A model generated the notes under the pieces. It was given only the letters and a program-made list of their open reading frames with translations. It was not told where the DNA came from and did no database searches. This document shows positions 51,624 through 61,402 of a DNA stretch of 64,000 bases, one piece after another. The stretch's first letter is position 1. Each line of letters begins with the position of its first letter. The translations under genes and the position numbers were made by a program. Origin of the DNA: an uncultured Gemmatimonadota bacterium (GTDB taxonomy: Bacteria > Gemmatimonadota > Gemmatimonadetes > Gemmatimonadales > Gemmatimonadaceae); contig CAIRYG010000014.1 in the NCBI GenBank assembly GCA_903882745.1, positions 62,001 through 126,000 of the forward strand, read 5' to 3'.

Positions 51624-53288
51624 CTACAGGTGCGCTTGGATCATGACGAAGAGCCCCACGAGACTTGCGAGCGCAATCGAGTGCCAGAACACGCGCCGCA
51701 GAATCGTCCCCTCTTGGCCGCGCACATTCGTGGCGGCCCCTGCGACGACAATACTCTGCGCGTCAATCATCTTCCCCATCACACCACCGGAACTGTTCGC
51801 CGCGGCCATCAAAATGGGATTCACCCCGAGCGTCGTAGCGGTCACCACCTGTAATCCGCCGAACAGCACATTGGAGGACGTGTCACTCCCCGTGAGTGCC
51901 ACGCCAAGCCAGCCGAGCAACGCGCCGAAAAAGGGATACATCGTCCCGGTGCGCGCGAAGGCGAGGCCGAGGATGGTGTCTGTGCCCGAGTATCGGGTGA
52001 CATAGCCGAGCGCCATCATCGCGGAGATCGTGAGGAGCGATGGCACCAGGCGACGCGCGTTGTGTGCGTAGGTGCGCGCCATGGTGCGCGGAGAGCAACC
52101 CATCAGCAGTCCGCTGATGATCGCAGCGACCGCGATGCCACTCCCTGATGCGCTCAGCCAGTTGAAGCTGAACACGGCCGCCTCCGGTTTCGCTGAGGCG
52201 ACCACGGGCGGGAGACGCAACACGAGTTCGTGCAGTCCAAGAATTTTGATTTGCGGTGCGGAGATGGCGTTGAGCCAGCTCTTGACCTGTGGTGTGCCCC
52301 AAGCGAAAACCACGACGCTCAGCACGGCCCAGGGGAGCCACGCGCGGAGGACGGCCGCGCGGTCAGGAAGCACAGCGGTGCTCCGTGCCACCACGGCGTC
52401 GCGGCTCGCACCGGCCGAGGATCCGACCACCGACTCGACATTCCGTGGTGACCACACACGCAGGAAAAGGGCGAGCGCTCCCATGGAGCAGACCGAGGCG
52501 GTGACATCCACGAGCCACGGCCCGTGGTACGTGGCCACGAGATACTGCGGCACCGCGAAGGCGATCCCCGCGACCGCGAGTGCGGGCCACACCTCGAGGG
52601 TGCGGCGAAACCCGGCGTAGGCTGCCACCACCCAAAACGGGATGATCATTGAGAAAAGCGGGAGTTGCCGACCGACCATCGCGGAGAGGTCGCGCAGGTC
52701 GAGTCCGGTGACGCCCTGGAGCGCGATCAGCGGTGTGCCAAGGGCACCGAAGGCCACCGGGGCCGTGTTGGCAATGAGCGAATAGACCGACGCGTCGAGC
52801 GCTGGGAAGCCCAGGCCAATGAGTAAGGCGGCGGTGACCGCCACCGGTGTGCCGAACCCTGCCGCGCCCTCGAAGAACGCCCCAAACGAAAAGGCTATCA
52901 ACACCAACTGCAATCGCCGATCGGTGGTGAGGTGTGCGATGCTCTCTTGTAGCACCACAAACAGGCCACGGTCCACGGTCAGTTGATACAGGAAGAGCAC
53001 GTTGAGCAGAATCCACCCAATCGGGAAGAGTCCGTACGCTGCGCCGAAGAGTGCGGCGCGGGCGGCCATGGAGGCTGGCATCCCGACGGCGAACACGGCA
53101 ACGGCGAGCGATGCACACAGGCCGATCACGGCCGCCCAGTGCGCCCGCACCCGATGCGACGATAAGAGTCCCAGCAACAAGAGCACCGGAACGAGCGCGA
53201 CGAGCGTCGAGAGCAACGGCGACCCGAGCGGGTTGTACTGTTGCGACCACTGCAGCGTGGTGGCCGTCGCACCCTGTTCCATGCTCAT
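51624..53288 (-). CDS. lldP: L-lactate permease, LctP family
   Basis: The protein has 554 residues from the ATG at 53288, which overlaps the lldD stop; a second ATG is two codons on. It has about 13 membrane segments with LctP signatures: FSFGAFFEGAAGFGTPVAVTAALLIGLGF, APVAFGALGTPLIALQGVTGLD and LGWLGVALTGSDTSSNVLFG. The protein brings L-lactate (and often glycolate) in with protons. Coupling to lldD makes the lactate assignment firm. Confidence 0.94.
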   Translation of the reverse strand: MSMEQGATATTLQWSQQYNPLGSPLLSTLVALVPVLLLLGLLSSHRVRAHWAAVIGLCASLAVAVFAVGMPASMAARAALFGAAYGLFPIGWILLNVLFLYQLTVDRGLFVVLQESIAHLTTDRRLQLVLIAFSFGAFFEGAAGFGTPVAVTAALLIGLGFPALDASVYSLIANTAPVAFGALGTPLIALQGVTGLDLRDLSAMVGRQLPLFSMIIPFWVVAAYAGFRRTLEVWPALAVAGIAFAVPQYLVATYHGPWLVDVTASVCSMGALALFLRVWSPRNVESVVGSSAGASRDAVVARSTAVLPDRAAVLRAWLPWAVLSVVVFAWGTPQVKSWLNAISAPQIKILGLHELVLRLPPVVASAKPEAAVFSFNWLSASGSGIAVAAIISGLLMGCSPRTMARTYAHNARRLVPSLLTISAMMALGYVTRYSGTDTILGLAFARTGTMYPFFGALLGWLGVALTGSDTSSNVLFGGLQVVTATTLGVNPILMAAANSSGGVMGKMIDAQSIVVAGAATNVRGQEGTILRRVFWHSIALASLVGLFVMIQAHL

Positions 53289-54370
53289 GCGAGAAATCCG
53301 CGGTCGAGGTCCATTGGGGTGCGGCAGCCGGCGAGTCCGAGGGCCAGATGACACTCGTCCTTGAGCAACTCGAGCACCTGACGCGCGCCTGTCTCGCCAT
53401 CCGCAGCGAGCCCCCAGAGCACCGGACGCCCGAGGAGCACGCCGTTCGCCCCCATGGCTAGCGCCTTCAACACATCCGTCCCGCGCCGAATCCCACCGTC
53501 TACGAGCAGGGTACCGCGTCCGGCCATGGCATCAGCCACCTCGGGCAACGCGCGGGCGGTGGGAATCGCGGTGTCGAGTTGCCGCCCCCCATGATTCGAC
53601 ACAATCACCCCGGCCGCCCCGGCATCGAGTGCTAAGACCGCGTCATCGCCGCGCACAATCCCCTTCACGAGAATCGGCAACGTGGTGATCGACTGCAACC
53701 ACTCGAGATCGCGCCACGAAATGCTCCCATCCCAGTGTTGCTCCACGAATGTCGCCAGCGACGAGGCCGTGGCCCCCTGTGCCGCCAGTGTGTCGCGTGG
53801 TCCGCCTGTCAAATTGGGCACGGGCGTCCCGGCGGGCACATGGAAGCCGTTGCGGATGTCGCGCTCCCTGCGCCCAAGCATGGGGGAATCCACGGTCAAT
53901 ACCAACGCATCGCACCCCGCGGCCTGGGCACGCTGCACCAGCGCCCGAGAGGCCTCACGATCGCGGTAGATATACAGCTGGAACCAGAGCGGGCCCGTGC
54001 AGGCGGCGCGCACGTCCTCGATCGACGTCGTCGACAGGGTCGACAGAATCATCCCCGTTCCAGTCGCCCCCGCGGCTCGGGCGGTCGCGAGCTCACCGTC
54101 AGGATGCGCCATCTGCTGAAAGGCCATTGGGGCCACGAACATGGGCCAGGAGAGCTCCTGCCCGAGGATCGCGCAAGCGAGCGAGCGCTGGGAGACATCC
54201 CGCAGCACCCGATAGCGCAGCGCAATGGCATTCCACGCGGCACGCGAGGTGCCGAGCAACACTTCGTCGCCCGCGCCGCCGGCGTAGTAGTCGTAGACCA
54301 TCTGGGAGAGCTCGCGAACGGCCGCGGTCTCAAAGTCGGCGAGGTTAATTCGGGGGGTCGGGTCGGTCAT
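53285..54370 (-). CDS. lldD: FMN-dependent L-lactate dehydrogenase / alpha-hydroxyacid oxidase
   Basis: The protein has 361 residues. It is an FMN-binding TIM barrel of the LldD/glycolate oxidase family: VYDYYAGGAGDE, FVAPMAFQQMAHPDGE, WFQLYIYRDR, LVLTVDSPMLGRRERD, ILVKGIV (Lys), VSNHGGRQLDTAIP (catalytic His-Gly-Gly-Arg) and LLVDGGIRRGTDVLKALA. It converts L-lactate to pyruvate. Its length and lack of N-terminal cytochrome favour the quinone- or oxygen-linked type. First gene of the lactate operon. Confidence 0.94.
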   Translation of the reverse strand: MTDPTPRINLADFETAAVRELSQMVYDYYAGGAGDEVLLGTSRAAWNAIALRYRVLRDVSQRSLACAILGQELSWPMFVAPMAFQQMAHPDGELATARAAGATGTGMILSTLSTTSIEDVRAACTGPLWFQLYIYRDREASRALVQRAQAAGCDALVLTVDSPMLGRRERDIRNGFHVPAGTPVPNLTGGPRDTLAAQGATASSLATFVEQHWDGSISWRDLEWLQSITTLPILVKGIVRGDDAVLALDAGAAGVIVSNHGGRQLDTAIPTARALPEVADAMAGRGTLLVDGGIRRGTDVLKALAMGANGVLLGRPVLWGLAADGETGARQVLELLKDECHLALGLAGCRTPMDLDRGFLA

Positions 54371-54473
54371 GGGTGCTCGGCGGGTGCTGGAACTGAAAAG
54401 AAGATCCGCACGTAGAATGGCGTAGAGGGCTCGCCTTCGCCAATTTCATAGGACTTCTAACCAGGACCCCCCA

Positions 54474-54893
54474 ATGCATACCCGCCGCCTGTTCACCCTC
54501 CTTGCCCTCCTGACCGTTGCCACCCAGGCCTCGGCGCAGGGCGCCGACCCTGCCAAGCCCGCCACGCCGCCTGCGGCCCCCGCGGCCCCAGCCGAGCTCA
54601 ACCCGGTGGGCAGCTACGTGGTCAACCTGACCGCACAGGGCAACCCGATGGCGCTCACCGCGAAGATTGAAAAGAAGAGCGACGGAACTTTTGCCGGCGT
54701 CGTGATGAGCGATGTCTTTCCGCCGATGCCGATCACCAGCGTAAAGGTCGCGGGCGCCAAGATCACCGTGACGATCACCGCCCCAGACGGGTCCGAAGCC
54801 ACGATCAACATGGAAGTGAAGGGCGACGACATCACCGGCGACTGGAGCATGCCGAACGACGGCTCCCGGATCGCGGGAAAGAAGCTCCCGTAA
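54474..54893 (+). CDS. Small secreted beta-rich protein of unknown function
   Basis: The protein has 139 residues. The signal peptide is residues 1-22 (LFTLLALLTVATQASAQ), followed by a Pro/Ala spacer to about 40. The remaining 95 residues form alternating strands (GSYVVNLTAQGNPMALTAKIEKK, TFAGVVMSD, KITVTITAPDG, DITGDWSMP) like a small lipocalin or beta-sandwich that appears in some exported hydrolases as an accessory domain. No family is certain. It stands alone with a strong terminator behind. Confidence 0.75.
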   Translation: MHTRRLFTLLALLTVATQASAQGADPAKPATPPAAPAAPAELNPVGSYVVNLTAQGNPMALTAKIEKKSDGTFAGVVMSDVFPPMPITSVKVAGAKITVTITAPDGSEATINMEVKGDDITGDWSMPNDGSRIAGKKLP

Positions 54894-54914
54894 CACCTGT
54901 CAGGCTGATGTACG

Positions 54915-54952
54915 ACGGGGGCGCCGGACCAACTGGTCCGGCGCCCCCGTTT
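54915..54952. terminator. Strong bidirectional terminator
   Basis: A 16-bp perfect stem (ACGGGGGCGCCGGACC / GGTCCGGCGCCCCCGT) around AACT, with TTT after it, between genes ending at 54893 and 54964. Confidence 0.9.
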
Positions 54953-54963
54953 CACATCCGCTG

Positions 54964-56790
54964 TTACATCCGGCGACTTGAGGCCGGTTCCGGCGTGAAG
55001 TCCTCGCCCGGATTGATGAACTGATCTTTCTCAATCTGGTACTGCTTGTCGTAGAGCTCCTTGTAGCGCCCAGCCTTGGCGATCAGCTCGCGATGGTTCC
55101 CACGCTCCACGATCTCGCCATGCTCGAGCACGAGAATCTGATCCGCACTCTGAATGGTGCTCAATCGGTGGGCAATCACGAAGGTCGTGCGGCCAGCCCG
55201 CAGCGCGCGCAGACCGTCGCGAATGTGTTGCTCGCTCTCCGAATCCAAGCTGCTCGTGGCTTCGTCGAGAATCAGAATTTTCGGATCGGCGAGAATCGCG
55301 CGCGCAATCGCGATGCGCTGACGCTGCCCGCCCGAAAGCTTCACGCCACGCTCGCCGACAATCGTTTCGTAGCCGTCGGGGAAGCCGGCGATAAACTCCT
55401 CGCAGTGCGCAACCTTGGCCACCGCCTCGACCTCGGCGCGCGTCGCGCCGGGTTTTGAGAAGGCGATGTTCTCGGCGATGGTGCCGTCAAACAGGAAGTT
55501 GTCCTGCAACACCACGCCCAGGTGCCGGCGGTAGTCCTTGAGTCGCACCGTCTGCAGGTCGCGCCCCGCAATCAGAATCTGGCCGCGGAGCGGACGCTCA
55601 AAGGCCATAATCAGCGAAATCAGTGTGCTCTTACCCGAGCCACTGCTGCCAACAAGCGCTGTCGTTGTCCCCTCGGGCGCCACAAAGCTCACACCCTTGA
55701 TCACCGGTACATCCTTCCGGTACTCGAACCAGATGTCCTTGAACTCGATCGCGCCGTCGGCGGTCTTGAGCACCGCGCGGTTCTCATCGTCGGCGTCCTC
55801 GGTGGGCGTCGTCATGATCTCGCGAATGCGGTCAAGGCCGGCGAAGGCCTCGCTGATCTGCGTGCCGATAGCGGCCATCTGTACCACCGGAAAGGTCACG
55901 AGTCCTACAAAGAACACGTACATCACGAACTGCCCCGAGGTCATGTTGCCCGCGAGAATATCCTTGCCGCTGACCACCGTCATCAGCACACCAACCACGC
56001 CAATCACCACGGTCGAGAAGGCCGTCACCGCCGAGGTGCCGGTAATCGTGCTCGCGATGTTCCGATACAGCTTGTGCGCACCCTTGGTGAACACAATTTC
56101 CTCGCGCTTCTCTGCCGTGTAGACCTTCACAACACGCGCGCCGCCCAACGCTTGCCCAAGCCGTCCCGACACCTCGGCCGTGATTTTTCCGCGCTCGCGG
56201 AACACCGGGCGCAACTTCGTGAAGGCGTAGGCCATGACCCCGCCAAAGCTTCCAATCACAGCGAGCATCGCGAGCGTGAGCTTCCAGTTCAGCCAGAACA
56301 GCGCACCCAAGGCAATCGCAGCCGTCACGAGCCCGCCGACCAGCTGAATGATTCCCGTGCCGACCAAGTTACGGACGCCCTCGGCGTCGCTCATCACGCG
56401 CGAAATCAGGATGCCGCTCTGCGTCGAGTCGAAAAAGCTCACGGGCAAGCGCAGCAAGCGGGCCTGCACGCGGCGACGCATGTCGGTAATTGCACGCTGG
56501 CCGGCAAGACTCACAACCTGCGAGAGTGCGAACGAACTCGCGGCCTGCACCACCGTCGCGATCCCTGAGGCAATCGCGATCGGCATGAGCAGGGTGCGGT
56601 CGTGCTTGGTGAAGACGTCATCGATGAGCCACTTGGAGCTCGCCGGCAGCACGAATCCGGCGGCGCGGTTGATGAGCATCAAGGTCAGGCCGAGCGCCAA
56701 CTGCCAGCGGTGCGCATGCATGAGCACGCGCGCCTCTTGCCAGGCGTTGTTGTAGTTGACCTTTTTCTTCTTCGGTGCGGCGTCAGCCAT
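54964..56790 (-). CDS. MsbA-like ABC exporter (fused permease and ATPase)
   Basis: The protein has 608 residues from the ATG at 56790. The six-helix permease domain (about 25-320) is followed by an ATPase with Walker A VGSSGSGKST (about residue 390), the signature KLSGGQRQR, Walker B ILILDEATSS and the H-loop AHRLST. Homodimer of half-transporters, as in MsbA and lipid/drug exporters; substrate unknown. The first eight bases overlap the glycerophosphodiesterase gene, which precedes it, giving a hint of a lipid role but not proof. Confidence 0.93.
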   Translation of the reverse strand: MADAAPKKKKVNYNNAWQEARVLMHAHRWQLALGLTLMLINRAAGFVLPASSKWLIDDVFTKHDRTLLMPIAIASGIATVVQAASSFALSQVVSLAGQRAITDMRRRVQARLLRLPVSFFDSTQSGILISRVMSDAEGVRNLVGTGIIQLVGGLVTAAIALGALFWLNWKLTLAMLAVIGSFGGVMAYAFTKLRPVFRERGKITAEVSGRLGQALGGARVVKVYTAEKREEIVFTKGAHKLYRNIASTITGTSAVTAFSTVVIGVVGVLMTVVSGKDILAGNMTSGQFVMYVFFVGLVTFPVVQMAAIGTQISEAFAGLDRIREIMTTPTEDADDENRAVLKTADGAIEFKDIWFEYRKDVPVIKGVSFVAPEGTTTALVGSSGSGKSTLISLIMAFERPLRGQILIAGRDLQTVRLKDYRRHLGVVLQDNFLFDGTIAENIAFSKPGATRAEVEAVAKVAHCEEFIAGFPDGYETIVGERGVKLSGGQRQRIAIARAILADPKILILDEATSSLDSESEQHIRDGLRALRAGRTTFVIAHRLSTIQSADQILVLEHGEIVERGNHRELIAKAGRYKELYDKQYQIEKDQFINPGEDFTPEPASSRRM

Positions 56791-57601
56791 GGGAAGTGCG
56801 TTCCGGAGGTGGGGCTGGGGCGCGAACCGGGCGCCCCGCAGCCGCGAGGATCGCGGCTGGATCGTTCGACAAAATGCCATTCACCCCGCCAGCCCAGTAC
56901 CGCTGGGCCTCCTGCGGAGCATCAACAGTCCAAACGTACGTTGGTACACCGGCGTTTCGAACCATAGACGCAAACCGCAAAATCGGGAGCGGGGTTTTAG
57001 AATACCACGGCGGGATCACGAGTGCGCGGAACGGCGTTGTTGCTGGTCCGCCGGGAAGCAATGTACGTAGGTACAGCCTGCGCACGTCCGATTTACCGGC
57101 GCCGGTCGCAATGCCGGCCGCGCGGAACGGGACCAGCGCCTCATCAATAAACGATCCAACAATGCACCGTTGTTCCGCACCGAAGCGGCGGATCAACCGC
57201 AGGGCCTCGGTTGCTGCCTCGCCCACCTTGAGTTCTAGGATAAATGGCGTGTCGCCGATAGCGCCCAAGACCTCTTCGAGGGTCGGGATTCCAACGCCGC
57301 GATCGCGCCACTGATGAGTGCGCCCGCCGTCTGCCGTAAAGCGATATCCCGCATCCAGCGCGCGGAGCTCGGCCAGCGAGCGCTCCGCGACACGTCCGGT
57401 TCCGTCGGTGGTCCGTTCGAGGGTGGCATCGTGGAATGCGACCACCGTGCCATCCGCACTCACCCGCACGTCAAACTCCACCCCATCGGCCCCGAGATCG
57501 ATCCCTGATCGGAGCGAAACGATCGTGTTCTCCGGGCAGTGGGCCGAGTTGCCACGGTGGGCAATGACCAACCGCGCCGAGAGATTGAAGAGGGGGTGCA
57601 T
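56783..57601 (-). CDS. Glycerophosphodiester phosphodiesterase
   Basis: The protein has 272 residues from the ATG at 57601. It has the GDPD TIM-barrel motifs: VIAHRGNSAHCPENT (catalytic His-Arg), GADGVEFDVRVSADG (metal Glu/Asp) and VAFHDATLERTTDGTG (second His), then LELKVG, PTYVWTVD and GVNGILSNDP. It cleaves glycerophosphodiesters to glycerol-3-phosphate and an alcohol. No signal peptide, so cytoplasmic (UgpQ-like). A TATATC lies eight bases before the ATG. It overlaps the exporter downstream. Confidence 0.93.
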   Translation of the reverse strand: MHPLFNLSARLVIAHRGNSAHCPENTIVSLRSGIDLGADGVEFDVRVSADGTVVAFHDATLERTTDGTGRVAERSLAELRALDAGYRFTADGGRTHQWRDRGVGIPTLEEVLGAIGDTPFILELKVGEAATEALRLIRRFGAEQRCIVGSFIDEALVPFRAAGIATGAGKSDVRRLYLRTLLPGGPATTPFRALVIPPWYSKTPLPILRFASMVRNAGVPTYVWTVDAPQEAQRYWAGGVNGILSNDPAAILAAAGRPVRAPAPPPERTSHG

Positions 57602-57620
57602 CACTGAAAGATATAGCAAA

Positions 57621-57658
57621 GAGAAAGGGAGGCGGGCCGAAGCCCGCCTCCCTTTCTC
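57621..57658 (-). terminator. Terminator of the TonB-dependent receptor gene
   Basis: A 17-bp perfect stem (GAGAAAGGGAGGCGGGC / GCCCGCCTCCCTTTCTC) around CGAA, 33 bases after the receptor stop at 57692. Confidence 0.88.
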
Positions 57659-57691
57659 GGTTACTCCTGTGCTACCGTCCCGCAGGAATCT

Positions 57692-60514
57692 TTAGAACTC
57701 CCAACGGAAGCGGGTCATGATCAGGCGGCCGATCTGCGGCGTGCCGACGAACGTGGCGACGCGGGTGTCGAGCAGGTTGCTGACCGTGATCGCCATGGTG
57801 GTCTTCTTGGCCAAGCGGAACGACGCGCCAACGTCCGCAAGGGTGTAGGCCGGGACCGACGGATACAGGGCCGTGCTAGCGCTGTTCGGCGGGGACCCGA
57901 GCGAGTTGAGCAGGCCCGAGTTGACCGGGAAGGCATCGCTAAAGCGCAGCGAGGCGTCGAAGGTCAGCCCCTCGGTGTCGTCGTTGTAGTGGACCGTGCT
58001 GGAGGCGCGGTACTTCGGCGAGTTCGACATCAACGGGTTGGCCGTGCCGCCCACTTCCGGGAAGACAATCTTGCCGATGTGGGAGAAGGTGCCCGACAAC
58101 ATCCACTTGTCGTCCATCTGGTAATCGAAGGACATGTCGATGCCGTGTACGTCGATTTCGCCCAAGCCCTGCGTGTACGTGGCGATGATCGACTGGTCGT
58201 TCGCGAGCTTCGGGTTCGTGAAGGCCAGGGCGCCCTGGGGGAGCTGCGCCATGAGCGGCACGAGGTTGCCGGCGTACGCGGCGGCCGTCGCATTGGCCGT
58301 CGCGGCCGGCATACCACCAGCCTGCAAGCCGGCCGAGATGTTCGTGGTCAGGTACGAGCCGAGCGTCGTCGGATCAAAGAAGACGAGCGGGTTCGCCTGG
58401 CCGATCGGCGCGCCAACGCCCGAGCGGACCTGATACCAGAGATCAAGCGAGACACGGAGCTTGTCGTTGATGATGCCCTTGTAGCCGAGCTCCATCGTGT
58501 TGTCGAAGCTCGCGGAGAGCGGCGTCAAATCCTTGGCGTCAGCGGCGGTCACGGCGGTCGAGCCGATACGCAGCACGGTGCCAATGTTGGCGGCCGTCGG
58601 ACGCAACGTCGAAAGAATCGGGTTCAGCGAGGTCAGCAGGCCGGTGAGGGCCGCCTTGTTCGCGGCCGACAGCGTGCTGGTCGGCAGCCCGGCGATGATC
58701 GTCGGGAACGCGGCGATGAAGCCCGGGAACGCGACGGCAGCCGAGGAGTTCTGGTTCGCAGCCGTACCGGCGGCGACCCACGGCGAGTGCATGCAGAGAC
58801 CAGCGTTGATTGAGGCATCGCAGCTACGCGCGAACTGCCACCCTTCCTTCGGCGGGTTTCCGACCACGCGCAGGGCAAAGCCCGGGGCCTGGTTCGGGTT
58901 CGAGACCTGGTCGAGGAAGTACGAGAAGCTCGCCGGCGAGTTGAAAGCGCGGTTGAACGTGAGGCGGATGTTGTTCGATGCGTTGGCCTTGTACACGAAG
59001 GCCAAGCGCGGCGAGAACTGTGCGCCCGTGATCCGGTCGCTCATATCACCGCGCAGCGCGCCAATGAGGTTGAGCTTCGGGGTCAGCGGTGCTTCGCCCT
59101 GCAGATATGCGCCGGCCTCGAGAATGTCGGTCGAGCCTTCGTTGCGGCCGAAGATCGAGCCTTCCGAGCGCGGGGCCGTCTTGATGTAGTCAGCGCCGGC
59201 CACGAACTTCGCCGCGCCGATGTTGAAGCCCTGCTGCACCTGGCCGACCAGCACCGTCGACTTGTCGACGACCGGAATGCCGGTGCGGAGGTAGTACGTA
59301 CCGGTCAGGTCGTTCGGATTGGCGTTGCCCGAGTTGTTGGTGTTCAAGAACACCTGGGCAAAGAACTTCTTGTAGCGGAAGCGATCCTGGAAGTTCGAGT
59401 AGGTCCAGTTCTTGACCTGCGCGGCGCCGAACGCCGTGGTGATCTCGATCGCGCTGCCCACCTTGGTGTAGCCGGTGGTGAAGATGTTCTCCAGTTCCTC
59501 GCTCGGCTTGTAGTCGAGGCGGAACTCCCCGGTGTAGCGCATGAGGTTGAAGTCACGCTTCAGCGCCGTGCCCGCGCGCCCAGTCGGGGCGGTGGTCGGG
59601 AACACGGCGGGTTCGTTGGGGTCGTTGTAGGTCCAGTCCGTGCCCTTCATGTATTCGCCGGAGAGCTTATAGCCCCAAGCGCTGCCCAGCACGCCCGCGT
59701 GACGGAACGCGCCACGCATGAGCGCCTGACCGCCACCGTCGATGGTGAAGTTCGTTCCCTGCGACTTGAACGGCGACTTGGTGATGATGTGCATCACGCC
59801 GTTCGCCGAGTTCGGGCCGTAGAGCGCCGACGCCGGGCCGTTGAGTACTTCGATACGGTCGATGTCGTCGTTGGTGCCCGTGAAGAGGAAGGGCACGTTC
59901 ACACGCAACGACGGCACGCCGGCGAAGCGATAATCCTGCAGGTTCAGCATCGCGCCCGAGAAGGCGTTGTTGAAGCCGCGCGACACGATGTTCGACTGCA
60001 CGAGGCCGCCCTGCGAGACCGACAGGCCAGGCGTCGTGGTCAGCACACCCGAGAGGCTCGGGCTGACCGTGTTGGCGATGTGCTCCGACGTCACAACCGA
60101 GATCGAGGCGGGGGCGTCGAGCACCTTGCTCGGCGTCGCGCCACGCGAATCGGTGGTCACAATCGGGTTCAGGATCGCAGCGACTTCCGTCATCGCCACG
60201 TTCGCCGTCGCGCTACCGTTCGAGGTCACGGTGACCCCCTCGACGCGCTTCATGGAGTGTCCGAGCTTCGTCGCGACAACGGTGTACGAACCGGCAGCGA
60301 GGCCGCCGAGCCGGTACGTGCCGTTCTGGCCTGAGATGACCGAAGCGGCGGTCGTGGTCCCAGACATCGCCTGTACGTTGGCGCCGCTGAGGGCGGCACC
60401 AGTAGCGGCGTCGGTGACCTTGCCGGTGATGCTACCCGTCTGAGCCGACGCGGTCTGCGCGAGCCCGACGAACGCCAACACGGCGAACAGTCGACTGACG
60501 ATACGTCCAACCAT
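57692..60514 (-). CDS. TonB-dependent receptor with carboxypeptidase-regulatory-like N-terminal domain
   Basis: The protein has 940 residues. The signal peptide is residues 1-24 (LFAVLAFVGLAQTASAQ). Next is a carboxypeptidase-regulatory-like beta-sandwich (about 26-110; GSITGKVTDAATGAALSGANV, GTYRLGGLAAGSYTVVATKLG), then the plug (about 125-255; DAPASISVVTSEHI, IEVLNGPASALYGPNSANGVMHIITK) and the 22-strand barrel ending in a strand with terminal Phe (TRFRWEF). These transporters use TonB energy to import siderophores, vitamins or sugars. The ligand is not evident. GAGG lies about 8 bases upstream of the ATG; the gene stands alone. Confidence 0.94.
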   Translation of the reverse strand: MVGRIVSRLFAVLAFVGLAQTASAQTGSITGKVTDAATGAALSGANVQAMSGTTTAASVISGQNGTYRLGGLAAGSYTVVATKLGHSMKRVEGVTVTSNGSATANVAMTEVAAILNPIVTTDSRGATPSKVLDAPASISVVTSEHIANTVSPSLSGVLTTTPGLSVSQGGLVQSNIVSRGFNNAFSGAMLNLQDYRFAGVPSLRVNVPFLFTGTNDDIDRIEVLNGPASALYGPNSANGVMHIITKSPFKSQGTNFTIDGGGQALMRGAFRHAGVLGSAWGYKLSGEYMKGTDWTYNDPNEPAVFPTTAPTGRAGTALKRDFNLMRYTGEFRLDYKPSEELENIFTTGYTKVGSAIEITTAFGAAQVKNWTYSNFQDRFRYKKFFAQVFLNTNNSGNANPNDLTGTYYLRTGIPVVDKSTVLVGQVQQGFNIGAAKFVAGADYIKTAPRSEGSIFGRNEGSTDILEAGAYLQGEAPLTPKLNLIGALRGDMSDRITGAQFSPRLAFVYKANASNNIRLTFNRAFNSPASFSYFLDQVSNPNQAPGFALRVVGNPPKEGWQFARSCDASINAGLCMHSPWVAAGTAANQNSSAAVAFPGFIAAFPTIIAGLPTSTLSAANKAALTGLLTSLNPILSTLRPTAANIGTVLRIGSTAVTAADAKDLTPLSASFDNTMELGYKGIINDKLRVSLDLWYQVRSGVGAPIGQANPLVFFDPTTLGSYLTTNISAGLQAGGMPAATANATAAAYAGNLVPLMAQLPQGALAFTNPKLANDQSIIATYTQGLGEIDVHGIDMSFDYQMDDKWMLSGTFSHIGKIVFPEVGGTANPLMSNSPKYRASSTVHYNDDTEGLTFDASLRFSDAFPVNSGLLNSLGSPPNSASTALYPSVPAYTLADVGASFRLAKKTTMAITVSNLLDTRVATFVGTPQIGRLIMTRFRWEF

Positions 60515-60652
60515 AAATACACCTCGTTTGGATGTGAACTGCCGAAGCCGAAACTCCGGTCCTGCCGAGCGCTACTGACGATTTTCTAGCTTATGGGGCT
60601 GACTAAACTTCGTGACTCAACCCCCTATGACGCAAGACGCCTAAGGCAGGCT

Positions 60653-60673
60653 GGGGGAAACGAGATTTCCCCC
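60653..60673. terminator. Short hairpin behind the NlpC/P60 gene
   Basis: GGGGGAAA pairs with TTTCCCCC (loop CGAGA), within the 222-base region between the NlpC/P60 stop and the receptor start. No T-tract, so weak. The rest of that region holds nothing I can name. Confidence 0.4.
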
Positions 60674-60736
60674 CGCTTGGCGCGGATTGGCGAAAATAAC
60701 AGATGTGAGGGACCTGGCAGCGCTCGCGCCGACAGG

Positions 60737-61336
60737 TTACCGGTCGCCCGTGCCGGCGGAGTCGAGGGCAATCACGCGGCGGACGCCCTTCCACTGCAAC
60801 CCGCCGGGGGCGCGGTATTTCATGACCGACGCCTCAACCACCCGGTGGTTGGAGCTCGACGCGTGAATCATGTTCCCGTTGCCGATGTAGATCCCGACGT
60901 GCGAAATCCGGGATCCCTTGCCGAATACGAGCAAGTCGCCCGGCTGCATCACCGAGGTGTCCTTGCCCACGGAGCCTCCCAGCTTGGCCAACTCGGCGGC
61001 GCGGTGGGGCAGGTCGATGCCGAGCTTGGCGAAGACGTACTTCACAAAGCCCGAGCAGTCGAGCCCCTTATCGGGGTTGGTACCCGCCCACTTGTACTTC
61101 ACGCCCAAGAGCTGGTTGGCGTGCTCGATAATCGAGTCGCGCTGCGTATTGGAGACGCTGGCGAGGTTCGAGAAGGGCGCTTTGCGGCTGACTTCTCGCT
61201 CGAGGAGTGCCTTGAGCGGAGCCTTGGGCGTCACCTTCTTGGCCGAATGCGACGTCCGCGCCTGTGCCTGCGCTGCCGCGGGTGCCGCGAGGGCACCGCA
61301 GAAGAGCGTGGCAAGCAGAAGCGGACGGAGATGCAC
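60737..61336 (-). CDS. Secreted NlpC/P60 cell-wall peptidase
   Basis: The protein has 199 residues. The signal peptide ends near residue 24 (GALAAPAAAQAQ), followed by a basic spacer (about 25-60) and one NlpC/P60 domain: GLDCSGFVKYVF (catalytic Cys), HVGIYIGNGNMIHAS (catalytic His) and a downstream polar residue. These enzymes cut the gamma-D-Glu-diamino acid bond in peptidoglycan. It stands 66 bases after queD. A c-di-AMP riboswitch, common before such genes in Firmicutes, does not fit in this space. Confidence 0.92.
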   Translation of the reverse strand: MHLRPLLLATLFCGALAAPAAAQAQARTSHSAKKVTPKAPLKALLEREVSRKAPFSNLASVSNTQRDSIIEHANQLLGVKYKWAGTNPDKGLDCSGFVKYVFAKLGIDLPHRAAELAKLGGSVGKDTSVMQPGDLLVFGKGSRISHVGIYIGNGNMIHASSSNHRVVEASVMKYRAPGGLQWKGVRRVIALDSAGTGDR

Positions 61337-61402
61337 TGGCGTGTCCTTGCAGAGGGAACTTCGACGTCGGAAATCTAACCGATTTGAGGGCCGGGGGGAA
61401 CC

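Noticed and set aside
61337-61402. c-di-AMP riboswitch before the NlpC/P60 gene
   Set aside because: Only 66 bases separate it from queD, too few for a ydaO-type aptamer.
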